Assembly: GCA_033296885.1 (NCBI GenBank)
Contig: MU863902.1
Span: 1-64,000 of the forward strand
Direction: 5' to 3'
Length of the DNA: 64,000 nucleotides
Source of the DNA: Triangularia verruculosa
Taxonomy: Eukaryota > Ascomycota > Sordariomycetes > Sordariales > Podosporaceae
The notes below the pieces were generated by a model, which was not told where the DNA came from, did not search any database, and saw nothing but the letters and a program-made list of their open reading frames with translations. The translations under genes and the position numbers were made by a program. The number at the start of each line of letters is the position of its first letter. Position 1 is the first letter of the stretch. Shown here piece after piece: positions 31,927 through 43,842 of the stretch.

Positions 31927-34316
31927 TCACGGCACAATGGCCGACAATCCGCTGATCCTTTGCTTCTCGGCGCGGATGCGAGCAGCCTCCGTTCCGTCGT
32001 CGGGATAAGCTAGCTCCTGGAACCAAGGATGCCTCAAGGCTTCCTTGGCCGTTATCCGTCTGGCGGGATCATAGACAAAGATCTTCTGCAAGAGATCCAA
32101 GAACTCTTTGAGGAACTTGTTATTCGGTGGAATGATATCCTATTAGAGGTCAGCAGATCTGTAAAGTAACCCAGTCAGGGAAGACAAACCGGAAGTGTCT
32201 TCATTGCCTTGACGAATCTTTTCGACTGTCTTGTAGTGTCTGCTGTTGGGTAATCAAGCCTGCTCCGTTTGAAATATCTGTAAAATCGTCAGCCTCGCCT
32301 TTTAAATACGAAACAAAAGTGCCTTGTTGAACAATGCTTACTTGGCTGCAGGGTTGGTTCCATTGCGCTGCTGACGATTAACAGCCTGGACTAGATGAGT
32401 GTCGATCCTTGCGTTGACAACAGCCTCCATCATGGCCAGATGCTCGAGGTTATCGTGTGTCTGGAAGAGGGCGTCGCCAGTGAAGAATTCGACCAATATG
32501 CATCCAATGCTCCAAATGTCGCAGGGGAAAGACCATCCAAGACCAAGAATGATTTCGGGCGCACGGTAGTGGCGAGTTGACACAACCGACGAGTGATATT
32601 CGTCCTGAAATGTTGCAGACCCAAAATCGATCAGTCGAATTTCCGTGTCCAACAAGACTCGTCTTTGGGTAGCCTGGCGAGCGACATTACTGCTCGAGGA
32701 TGGGATCTTGCGGTTGTACGTAAACGTCTGATATTCGTTGTGACAAAGCAAGATATTCTCCGGCTTCAGATCCGTGTGGATCAGATTGAGATCATGGAGG
32801 ACTGCAGCAAAGAAAGGTCAGTGACGAGCCCCATTGTATTGGCAAGGAGGCTGTACGTACAAGCTACGCTGGTAAACAGCTGACGGGCGAAATTCTGAAT
32901 CTGGCTGTTGGGGAAGGGGACGAAATTATTGCTCTTAAGAAAGTCGAACACGCTCTGGCCCAAGAGGTCCATGACGATGCAGATATGGCCGCGGTAGTCG
33001 AAGCAATCCCGAAGGTGGATGCATCTGTTGCGATTTTCGGCGTCATTCGCCTTTAGTGTCTCCAGGACTCGCAGCTCAATCTTGCTGGCTTCGCGGTACT
33101 TTTGCACGGAGCGAATGATCTTGATGGCCACCAACTTCCCTGGAATGGTTCTGTCTCTGGCTTGGACAACTTTGCCAAATGTTCCTTGGCCAAGCAACTT
33201 GATCATTTGGTCTGTTGGTAAACGCCCGTTAGCAACTACCCCAAGCAAACTCTCCTAGGCTATACTTACATCGCTCGGTCAACGGGTTGTCTGGAACCAC
33301 AATGTAATGGCCTTCGTCATCATCAACACGAGACGTTTTCATGCTTGGTGGCTAGCATTCGTAGTCAGTATGGTGAATCATGTTGGGCCTCGTTGGGGAC
33401 GGCTCACATCAGTGATGACCTTGACCGCGACATCTCGTGCCTTCTTGATGGGCAGCGCAGGAGGACAATAGCTAGCAAAGGCATCTGTGCCCTGAGCTTC
33501 ACGGCGCTTCGCCTCGTTGGTAGTCTGGGCCCGGGTTACCCTTTTCCGTTTCTGGCCAGGCTGCTGCACCTCGTAGTCATATTGACCATTTGACGATAGA
33601 GAACCAAGTGAGGTAGCAGCCGTGGTGTGATTGGCAGAGTTGGTCCGCGCACTCGATGTTGTCGATTTACTTGGCGACCCATACTGGCGAGGAGTGTGAG
33701 CGTGTGGTGCGATGTGGTGGACAGGGTCGTAGGGCGGCGCCACATCGGCCTCTCTTCTCCTCTTTTTGGCTGGGGGGGCGACCGAAGCGTCGGTCGGGCC
33801 GTTGGCATATGAATGACCGTTGCTATAGTTCTTGGACGAGGCTGCGCCAGTTGCCGACTGCCCGGGCTCGGGGGAGTCATCAATGACAATGATTTCGGTC
33901 GGCAGGCCATTTTTATAGAAATCGTTCCAATCGACGTCTCTCTGTCTCTTGCGTGACGCCGACGGCGGGTTGGCCACAACTTGGGTCCGACTTGACTGGG
34001 AAGTTGCCGGCATGGTGGTGTAGAGCGATTCTGAGCGATGGGAGGCCGGGTCCGCAGATTCGTGCGGTGGTAGTCTCGAGGGCTCCGGGGGCATCAAGCT
34101 CGCTCCATTTGACGCGGCGTGTGCCGCCGGGACAGTGTTGTAGCCAGAGGAAGACGACGAGTAGGCCAGACGAGAAGCAGGAGGCAAGATTGGGTTCATA
34201 GAACGGTAGGCAGAGGTATTTGGTTGTGGAAACGACTTGTGTTGGGATTGGTGGTGTGAGTAGTGGAAGTGATTGTAGGGAGGAAGCGTCGCAGTGGCAG
34301 TGGTCGGGGTCGACAT
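31927..34316 (-). CDS. lkh1: LAMMER (CLK-family) dual-specificity protein kinase
   Basis: Six exons on the minus strand: 34316-33408, 33351-33270, 33211-32861, 32801-32342, 32277-32190 and 32139-31927, joined in frame to 700 aa. Introns are 50-64 nt with GTRNGN donors. Residues 1-330 are a disordered Ser/Thr/Pro and Gln-rich region with a KKRRRE nuclear-localisation-like motif. The kinase domain follows: glycine loop LGQGTFGKV, VAIKII lysine, HTDLKPEN catalytic loop near 456-463, IDFGSATF in place of DFG at the activation segment, and the family signature EHLAMME at 567-573. LAMMER kinases phosphorylate SR-type splicing factors and transcriptional regulators; fungal Lkh1/LkhA affect flocculation, stress response and development. 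The ATG at 34316 has an ACC context and is the first in-frame ATG. Confidence 0.95.
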
Positions 34317-37300
34317 GGTCCTGCTCGGCTCCTCTCTTTGCAGAGAAGTGGGAAAATGGAAGAGTGTGGGAGAGCGATGAGGGCAGGAAGGTCCCGTATA
34401 GTGTCGGATCCGGGCAGGTGGAGGCAAGTCGGTTGGTTAAACTTTGGAACCAGTGAATGGTTGACTGGTGGGTGGGCTATTGTGTCGAGTAAGCTGGGTG
34501 AAGGCCCGCGAGTGGTATTCCTGACGTCGGGGTTTTGGCGAAGCCCTCGCGCGCTGGCCGTTGGGAGCCCCGTCACGGAGGTATCAACATTCGACCGAAG
34601 CAGAGAAAAATAAGCGGGCTCAGTCGGCAGCCCGGGCTTTGACGACACAATAGAAGGCGGCGAATCTCAATCAAGGTAGTTGAATGGTGTCGAGTATCGC
34701 TATGGCTATTGCGGATATGGCTCAATCTCAAATGTCGCTGGTGAGGAAGGAATGGAGCGTGGGAACTGAAAGCAGGTTGGCGCGAAGATGGAGCGAGGGA
34801 AGGAAGCCCAAGCCCCGTTTGTCGGCTGGTGTCTGCGCTGTGCTGCTTGGGTGCTGGGTGCGTGCTCACCCACTGGTGGTTGTCTTCAATAGGGTGGGTG
34901 CTGGGTGGGCGTGGCAGAGGCTGGCGAAAGAAAGGGGGACTTTTTTTCGCCGCGGCCGAAGGACGGTTGGTTGCCCTAGAATGTTTCGCTCCAGTGTTGG
35001 TGTCTTCGTTGACTGGCGACGGGCGACTGGTGGCTTTGCGACCCTGTTTTTTCCACACCTCGTCGATGTCAACACCGAAGCAGCACAGGGCCCGGGCACC
35101 TTCACTTTTGCACAAAATGGCCAATGACGAGTATACCGCAGGAGGGCCTTCGTTAGCTTTCAACACAAACACACAGCGACTTCAGATGGAAATGGCAAAA
35201 TGCGCAACAGAGAGCCGTGAGAGCCCCCTGCCATTGGGTACATTCACATCTCTACTTGCCAAGCCTCGAGTTTCGCCTTCCACTCTTATTGAAACCTGAC
35301 CTGACTGTGCTTGGTCTCGCGCCACCATGCCTGGCACAGTGTAGATTCAACATCACCCGCACTTCTCTTTAGCTGTGTTTGCGACGCTGACATCAGACCG
35401 GGCCCGCTGATTCATGTCCCGGTCTTTGACATCGGGCGGGGCTCTTCAGGGTTTCTTAGCCAGAAACACAGTGCACAGAAACAGTGCGGGCCCTCTTCTC
35501 GCCTCGCTCTTTCAACATCTCAAGTTCAAGACTGGTGTCAGTGATGCCTGTGAAGAATCCGGAACATACTCGAGGCATCCAACAAGACCTTTAGTGTCAT
35601 CATCTCGTGGAAGTGACTCTGAATCTATCCATCTGTGCGTGCGGTGGCTTTCGCTAGGATAATGGGAAACCAGAGACCTACTAACCACACGTACGCCCGC
35701 TCCGGAAACACCTGGCATGAAGTGTTGCATGCGGCAGGGCGGATGGGCGGGTTCAGTCCCCTCCTTCATTGATATTAATTAGCACCGATCCCCCCTTGCT
35801 TTTCCAGCTCTTGTTGATTCTTTCTGTGTGTTCCGTGCTTCTTTTCGGTCCGGCCCAGGGCAGTGTCTGGGGACTGGCTGTTCCGGAATAAGGAGACAAG
35901 TGAGGCAACTGGACCTTTACATCATCCCACAGTCACCGGATAGGTATCGCCCGTGGCCTGGGCCGTGGTCTGTGCCTTTTGCAGTCGGGCTTATGGTGCA
36001 GCCAAACACTCCCTCCCTTATGTTGAAGCATTTCTTACGTTCAAGGCAGCTGCATATCGAAGGATTGGTTGGCGTTGATGAGACTGTTCCACAGTCGAAG
36101 ACCTGATTTCCCAGTTCATCAGCATGCTGATTCTCCTCAGCCTCCTTGAGCCAGCCCCTAGATGTGATTTGTATGGCAGAGCGGGATCAAACAAGGACAC
36201 AATAATAACCTTCTTTATCACGACGCGCCGGCTTGGGGGCAAGTTCGGCGATTTATTACAGCCTTTCCAGACCACCCATCCCACAGTGCCCGCCAAGTGC
36301 CCCGTCGTCTGGGACCCTGCCCCGCCAATGATGGGAGAGAGACGTATAAGACCGGACATCGCTAGGCCATCATCATCTCTGCTGCGGAAGGCCGGCTGGG
36401 TGTACAACAGCACAGCATACTGATGAGGGGACATGTTGCTACGCTTGCGTGTAAATCGCTCGAAACTGAGTTCCCTATAGCATGATGCTCCATCACAGCA
36501 GTTGCAAGCTATTTTCCAGCTGCCCTCTTTGGGCTGATAGCCCACGCGGCATTCCATCCCAAGCCGAAGGGTATGGTTACGCCTTCGCGAGCGGCACAGG
36601 TGTGTGCTCTTTGCCTGGCTGGCGGTTGCGGAAAGCGGAAGCCTCGGTGCGCGCTTGATGGCGGAGGAAACATGCAGTGCTACCGAGCTCGTCTCTCACC
36701 ATGGAAACCTGACGGCCGGCTCCTCCTCTTTCTCAGCAATAAATGCTGTGCCTTTTCTTACACTGGAAACCAGAAGGTAAAAGGCCAAGTGCTGATCAAC
36801 AGTTTGGCACCCACGTCAAAATCGATAAAGTGGGTGACGAGCCAAGTTCTTCGCATCCCCTCCATGCCCTCCATGCCCTCCATATGCATGCTGCAACCCC
36901 GGGATCTCTCCTCATCGGTATCTAGCGCGATCCCGTATGTGTGAGCACACTGCAACGAACAAGACGGGTTTTGTCGGGGAAACGCAATCAACCACTTCAA
37001 CCACAACGCCAATGGCAAGGGCTCTCTCCTTCGTGCAACTTTTGCTGCCGGACAGTAAGCACACAGGCCAGGCCCAGGAAGACGGGATCCACGCTGTCAC
37101 TCGATGTTCAGCTGTCAGGAACGGCAACGAGCCGGTCCTTTGGGAGATGCCCATCCTGTATCGTGTAAAGTGTCGTTTTCTCGTTTCCCCAAGCAACAGT
37201 ACACTAGGAAAGCCAGTCTCAGCTGGGCCCGTTTCAAGTCTAGATACATTGCCAGCCATCTACTCTGTCAAAACATCGTCCTTCCTACGGATACCTGTTG

Positions 37301-38838
37301 GCATTGTCAGAGTCACCTTGAACAATATCAAGGGTCCACGAGATCCCGCAACACTTGTGATGGTGTGTGGTTGCTGCCTCGTTGCCGTGGCTGCCCCGCA
37401 GTGGCCAAAATGAAAAAAAGATGACCCCTCTCTTTCGTCAGTGGGCCAACAACTGGCAAGCAACACAGGGCTTCCTGCCGCTCGATCTTGCACTCTTTTG
37501 GCTGTGGCTGCTGCATTTTGCAGATGACTTCATCCTTTTGGCAACCCACCTCTTTTCTTATCTGCAGGAAAACTGCCCACAGAGAGCCTTGTTGAGGGGA
37601 AAGAAGGGAAGCAAATCCGAATGGGCAGGTGGCAACGGTCATTTACCGCTGTAGGTTTAGTGGGCGATGAGCGAGGTTGGTCGAGTGTGACCACCCACCA
37701 TCAACAAAGACCGCAACGCTCGGGCCAATTATCCAAACAATCAACATCAACAACAGCTACTCAATGAACGGAAATTGAGATTTGGCTGAATAAATATGAT
37801 AGACCATGTGTGCTTAAGGCACCGATATGATCGATGTTATTTTCCCATCAGACACCTACACTGAGGCGAGTGCTTCAGGGGCCAACACCACTACCCCAAC
37901 CCAGCTCAATAGACCCCTTGATGACTTCACATCTCGGACCTTGAGATATCACCACCAAAAGACCCACCACGGCACAGTAAAGTTTGCATAAAAAGGCCAT
38001 TAAAACCACGAGCTCAAGCGAAATTGTTTTCTTACTCCCCAGTTTTATGACCAGGCGGTAGCAAACACTGTTTTTGTTTTTACGGCCCTAACATGTGTTC
38101 ACGCATCCCATGCTGTTATGAGCGAGCCCAGGGAAGCTGATATCAAACTGTGGGGTTGGCTGCCTAGAGGGCGCCTCATCTTCAACCTCTTCATTCTGCA
38201 TTTTCTTTGTTTTTAGTAAAACCATCCCACCAACTCGACATTGTGGATTTGGGGGCAAACCCCTATTTCAAGATTCGAGATTCACACAACCTACCTGGTA
38301 GTGTGCTCGTGTGTGTGCGTGTGTGGTCTCACTTCACGATCTGCAGTGCAACAGTTCACGCATGAGGTACACTGAACTGCTTGTTCACACGTTCCACAGC
38401 TCCACCAGACCAAGGTCTTAGTCACCCATGACGAGTGCAACTTAACACGAAATATCCTTTATTTTGTGCACACAGGTTCTGAAGGTTTTGGGTTGGGTAT
38501 ATTCAGCACCGGCGGCCGTTTAGTTGAAACACTGTCTGAGATCTTGATGTCCCAGTGGACTCGGGGGTTCCGAGAAGTCGAGCCTTTGGGACTCGCCTTG
38601 AAAGAGGATTCGGTGGAAACAAGCCACCTGCGCAGTTCTAGACCCAGAGAAAAGAAAAGGGGTAATTAAACTCGAGGCTAACCTGTACGTACCCTCAGCA
38701 TCACCACACTGACAACGCTCAGGGAGCCCGGGCAAACCTTCTTTTTCAGTCATTGCCTTTGTCCAATTTCACACAGCAATTGCCTTCCGATCTTAAGCTT
38801 ATTGTTTTTTTGGTTTTTTTTGCATTCTCCATCTTCCC
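34317..38838. other. Gene-free tract upstream of the LAMMER kinase (about 4.5 kb)
   Basis: I find no frame with conserved content here. The left part must contain the promoter and leader of the LAMMER kinase on the minus strand, and the right end the 3'UTR of the sideroflexin gene. Tandem CCATGCCCT units occur near 36861-36885 and a GT run near 38309-38328. The frames of 150-200 codons (36018-36557 minus, 34573-35172 minus) show no domains and have frames overlapping on the other strand. A long leader, a non-coding transcript or small genes remain possible. Confidence 0.5.
36861..36885. repeat. Short tandem repeat of a 9-nt unit
   Basis: Nearly three copies of a CCATGCCCT-type unit in a row within the gene-free tract. 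No function is evident. Confidence 0.7.
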
Positions 38839-40086
38839 CTAGATACCCCTATTGAACTCAACCAAACCACCCTCCCCGCCCCGTCCATGGAATCTCTCCT
38901 CCAAGCTATCCGCCATCACCTTCTGCCTCTGCGGGAACGCCGCCAAGGCCAACGGCAGCACCGCATATGATGTCACCAGAATCAGCCCCAAGTTCAACGG
39001 TGTCGTCCACCTCGGGTTCTTCTTCAGCCACTCCGTCTTTTGAAACCTCACCAGCGCCAGCGCGGGGATGACCATAATCGGAGAAGAGTTCAACACTCTG
39101 CTGACCGCCGTCTCTCCCACCGCCAACGTCGCCGCCTTTTGCGACTTGCCCAAGCTCTCCCCTTCTGTTGGGGACTTGCCCTGAGCAGCAAAAGCTTCTT
39201 TGGCTTTTTGGGACAAGACAGGGAAGACGTCGATGCCGGTGCGGATTTCCTCGCCGCGCATGAGGAAGACGTTGAGGGCACCGGCCGAAGCCACGGCGGC
39301 GAAGGGGACGAGGCGGCCGAGAATCAACCGGGTGGAAGGGGTGATGGATTTGAGGCGAGGGACAACAGAGTTGAGGCCTACGGCTACAGAGCAGGAGGCG
39401 CCAACGGCGAGGAAGTAGGACTGGGCGATCTTGGACCAGCTGAGAGGAGATGATTTGTTGGCGTTGGAGTAGTTGATTGCTACGTTGAGAGACTGGTTGG
39501 CTACCTGCCAGGCGATGGTGCCGCGGTTCTAGAGAGAAGGTCAGTATATACGCTGTGTCAAGTTGGGGGTGGAGTGACAACATACACCAAGGCCAGGGGT
39601 TAACATGCCCGCCGTGACCACCAAGTTGGAAAGGACAAAGCATGACATGCGGAATGGGAGGAACACCGACTCGCCTGTGTCGGGATGCAGAGTCGAGTCA
39701 ACGACCTTCTTGGCCTTCCAGAGGTCGGGTGTCATGTTGGGAATTTGGCCATTCTTGTAGGCGATGAGGAGGTTTTTGGCATCTGTGAGACCGGCACTGC
39801 TGACGAGGAGGGTCCTGATAACAGAAAGAGTATAGGTTAGTATATGTGACAAGAGAATACAAGGCAAGATAGGTAGGTGATATGGGATGGGTATGCTGGA
39901 ACATGTTTCTCCCACTCACTCACACCTCACTCATCCGCCTGGTATATTATGGTCATCAGTCAGGTAGTCAGTTTGGCCTCACCTCGGATCTGTAATGCTC
40001 GCCGTATGCCTCACACGGCCCCAGTAAGTGCTGAGATCATACTGGGAGTCTGGGAGTGACCGAACTCCTGGTAGGGAGGATGACAT
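38839..40086 (-). CDS. fsf1: Sideroflexin family mitochondrial transporter (Fsf1)
   Basis: Three exons on the minus strand: 40086-39983, 39814-39586 and 39528-38839, giving 340 aa, the usual sideroflexin size. The first intron is longer than most here (168 nt, GTGAGG..TATCAG); the second is 57 nt. Family features are the N-terminal soluble segment with STYWGRVRH, the K-x-V-x-S-T-L-H-P-D-T-G-E motif, FRMSCFVLSN at the first membrane helix, W-Q-V-A-N-Q-S-x-N-V-A-I-N-Y-x-N-x-N and a G-R-x-V-P-F-A-A-V-A helix, with about five membrane segments. Sideroflexins sit in the inner mitochondrial membrane. The human SFXN1 member imports serine for one-carbon metabolism; the substrate of fungal Fsf1 is less certain. 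The gene is divergent from the MFS gene, with 739 bases between starts. Confidence 0.93.
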
Positions 40087-40825
40087 CTTGTGTATAGGTG
40101 ACTCTTTTCCTAAGTGTGTAAGGACTGAAAGGGGGTATCAACACCGCGCTTGAGCCTGATATTCGCCAACTGAAAGACAAAATCAAACGGCTAACGTAGA
40201 AAGGATAGACCCGTAAAGAGCAGGACTGAAGACATAAACAGACGCAAAGTGAATGGAAGCGGTGTGATGCCCTCTTCTATGCCTCTTCAACACACACAAA
40301 TCACGAAGCCAATTCCAGTCATCTTCACAAAAGATAAGGTGGAAACAATCGGTCCCTGAAAAATAGCCTCCGACGTCGGTGGAGCACGCACAGTTGATAG
40401 CGGATAGGTAGCGGGTAGCAGTGGGCTGGGGGCATGGATTGCGGGGCAGAATGGGCTTCTGGATCGACTCGTCCCCCGGCTTAGGATCTTCCCTCAGCAG
40501 GGATGCGCGGTTTCACTCGGAACTTGCCCGCTTCGTGCCAACTCCATCCATTGATCACTTGCATCTTTTTGCTCCCCAATCTATTGAATCATCGTTTCTG
40601 CTTCCATTGGTTGGCCTGGCATCTGTGTTAGTCAGAGCTTGAAGCAGGTTTCTGTTAGTGTCGGTTACTATTCAGTTTGGATACTCGAAAAAGCGGAATT
40701 GAGAAAGCATTGGAAAGCTAGCAGCAGCAGCAGCATCATGGTCTAATTGGATAACTTTTGGTTGAATCTTGTGTCTTTTTTTTTTGGCCGTCGATAACCT
40801 TGACGGAATCATATCAACTTACACG
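40087..40825. promoter_or_regulatory. Divergent promoter region between fsf1 and MFS gene
   Basis: The 739 bases between head-to-head start codons. They contain no supported gene and should carry both promoters and leaders. Confidence 0.5.
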
Positions 40826-42752
40826 ATGACGCTCGGCACAATACCCCAGCGCATTCTTCGGCGCCTGCCCTTCTCGAGCTCGACGACGCCCCTGCAAGCG
40901 CTGACGTACCTTCTCGGAATCTCCCTCTTCAGCATATCGTTCCTTGTCTTCCTCAACAGCAGCGTATCGTTCGTGATCACCGATCTGATAGGAGTGAAGG
41001 AGGGAGTGGGAGATATCGTGGGGACATTGGGGTTCGTCGATGAGCTCGTTGCGCTTGTGGCTTGTCCGGTCTGGGGTCTGGTATCGGATCGTGCTGGAGT
41101 ACGATATGTAGCTGTTGCTGGGTATGCCGTCATCGGTCTTGCGCTGTTCTTGTTTGTACAGGCGCGCAATGTCTATCCTCAACTGTTGCTGGCGAGGATA
41201 TTCTTTGCTGTTGGGGCTACGGCTGCGTAAGTTCAACTGTTGGTATTCCCAGGAATTTTGATTGCTGATGATGATGTGGAATATACAGCGCTACCATGGT
41301 CACTGCTATCCTGCCCTCCTTGACAGATGAGACTAGTCCCGCAGCCGAGACCGTGCGCAAGCCTACGAGAGGAAGACCTAGACCGAGCGTCGCCACGTCT
41401 GTCGATTCAGAAGTTACTATCACCCCTGAAACATTCCGCAACACCAGCTCCAACTATGCCTCCTCGACTGTAGACACCGCGGTGGCAACGGACGACCAAG
41501 CCAAGCAAGGAAAACCATCAGCTCTCGCCGGTTTTGTCGGGCTGTTCACGGGCTGTGGCGCCTTGGTAGCCCTCAGTTTGTTCCTCCCACTTCCAGCTCG
41601 ATTCGGCAAGATTGAGGGTGTTACTACTGGCCAGGCCGTCCAATACAGCTACTACACTGTCGGTGTCATCTCCCTCTTCGTCGCCGTATTTGTGTTCATC
41701 GGCTTGCGCAAGATCAAGGGCGAAGAAGGTAAAGGCTGGCGGATGCTGCTTGGCCGTCGAGGCTCAACACCCCACGGTGCTGGATCAGAGCATCCTAGAA
41801 ACGTATGGACCCTCACCCCTTTTCTGTTCAACGCCTCAATGCTAACACGTGACTGTAGAAAGCAATCCCGTACCACCATCTCCTCAAAGACTCCATCTTC
41901 CTCGCCCTCCGTGACAGTGACATTGCTCTAGGCTATCTAGGCGGCTTCGTCGCCCGCGCCTCCACCGTCGCCATCTCCCTTTTCATTCCCCTGTACATCA
42001 ACGCATTCTTCATGCGCCACGGTTACTGCCAGGGCTCTCCCAACGACCCCTCCCCCGAGCTCAAGAAAGAATGTCGTCAGGCCTACATCCTCTCCGCCAT
42101 CCTAACGGGAGTCGCCCAACTCATGGGCCTGATCTGCGCCCCAGTGTTTGGTTACCTCTCCCACAAACCCCACCACAGAGTCAACTGGCCCATCGTCATC
42201 GCCACAACGTTCGGCATCGTCGGCTACAGCATCTTCCCCTCGCTCTCCAGCCCGGAGTTCAAAGACGTTGACTCCCGCGGTGGGAAGCCAGCTGTTTTCT
42301 TGCTGGTAGCTCTGATGGGAATAAGCCAGATCGGGGCCATAGTGTGCAGCCTTGGATCGCTAGGGAAGGGTGTGCTAAAGGTGGATATTGTCAATGTGTT
42401 GTCAGCCCCGGGGAACACGGGCAGCGATCAAGAGACGTTGATTGAAAGTGCCGATGGGGAAGGGGATACGGCGCCGTTGTTAGAGAATGAGGACGTGCTA
42501 CCGGAAGACACGGTGTCGAGGGTGAGGCTGAAGGGGTCGGTGGCGGGGGTGTATAGCTGGTTTGGAGGGTTGGCGATATTGCTGCTGACGAAGCTGGGAG
42601 GGTGGTTGTTTGATGTCTGGGTCGAGGGAGCGCCGTTTTACTTGATGGTGGGGTTTAATGCCGTGTTACTTGTCGCGGCGCTGGCGATTGATGTGGGGAG
42701 GGGGGTGAAGAGGGTGAGGAGAGGTGGGGAGAGGAGGTTGATGTTGGATTAG
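40826..42752 (+). CDS. Major facilitator superfamily transporter
   Basis: Three exons: 40826-41226, 41289-41802 and 41859-42752, with introns of 62 and 56 nt (GTAAGT and GTATGG donors), giving 602 aa. About 11-12 hydrophobic segments can be seen. The first half has LVACPVWGLVSDRAGVRYV, a motif A form (G-x-x-x-D-R-x-G-x-R) between helices 2 and 3. A long polar loop (about residues 145-210) separates helices 4 and 5, and another polar loop lies in the middle of the protein. The second half has GYLGGFVARASTVAISLFIPLYIN, which resembles the poorly characterised fungal MFS group that includes yeast YCR023C. The substrate cannot be inferred. The C-terminus is basic and cytosolic. Confidence 0.87.
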
Positions 42753-43842
42753 AGGGGAAGAAAATGATTAGCCTGGTTTGTATAGGTGATGTACTGATGT
42801 TTGTTTATGCGGTTTCATGACAGTCGGAAATGCGGGTTGTTTGGATCCAAGAGGGAGGAAGCATTTAGTAATGGAGCTTTGGGGGTTACCGCAGCTTCAA
42901 CGTTTTAGGAATATAAATCGCATGGGGGTTTATCTCTCTCTCTCTCTGCTCTTGGCAAATAACATGTATGTCTGTGTCTGTATACTACCAACTCCTCAAG
43001 GCCCATACCTAAGCATCCACAGTTCTGACTGAATCTCACACAGGCAGTGTGTACTTCCGTGTTCTGTGCTTGGTTTGCCCTGTCTTGTTCGGACCAACGC
43101 CCACTAACTTTTGTCATTATACTGGTCGTCTCGGTCCATCTCATGGGTGAATATTGTTTGGAGAACGGAAAAAAAAAGCTACCAGGGTCTGGCCCCCGCC
43201 AGTAGTTACTACACCTCATGTATGTGCAGGTTCTGGAGAGGAAGGCTGGCGATGCGGCGTCTGTCATGTATAGACAGGGAACAGTAAACCAACAGCGGCA
43301 ACTGTTTATGTGGACTCGTACAAACAGTATCCTCACTTCACTAAAGCTTCTATTCAAGTCCGACAGACCCGAAGCATATTCTCATTCAACCTTCTTAAGA
43401 CCCAGATGTGTACTTATGCATATATAAAGGACAGCATGTCCCTCAAGATGAGCATCGTCCTCATCCTGTCCACTGCCAAAACACAACACAAGACAATAGA
43501 GATACGTATAGAGGGCACTATCAAGTAAAAGAGCAAGCAGGAGACATGATGATGAAGAAGAGGGAATACTGAATCGTTTTACACTTTTGCTAGCCCTTTT
43601 TTTTCCTTGAGCAACCTGGAGGGGACTTGATTGCGCCGCAAACAAAATACGCAGCCCAGCCTACAAAACCGACATCAAACAGTGCCCCACCCCCTTTTCC
43701 CATTCATGTGAGTAACCGCCCCGCCCAGATTGCTTTATGTGGTGATGTATTTCGTAGCGGCCAGAGAAAATGGAGTTAAAAGACCATAACCGATGTGTCT
43801 GATCTTGACATCAAGGATAGTTTTCCGAGATGAAAGAGCTTT
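42753..43842. other. Tail-to-tail intergenic region (MFS / Stm1-like)
   Basis: About 1.1 kb between two converging genes, holding their 3'UTRs. There is a short CT run near 42929-42946. I see no gene. Confidence 0.5.

Noticed and set aside
34317..34427. Upstream extension of the LAMMER kinase N-terminus
   Set aside because: The frame is open but its first codon is TTG; there is no in-frame ATG before 34316.
36018..36557. 179-codon minus-strand frame upstream of the LAMMER kinase
   Set aside because: No recognisable domain, an equally open frame on the other strand and no splice-supported extension.
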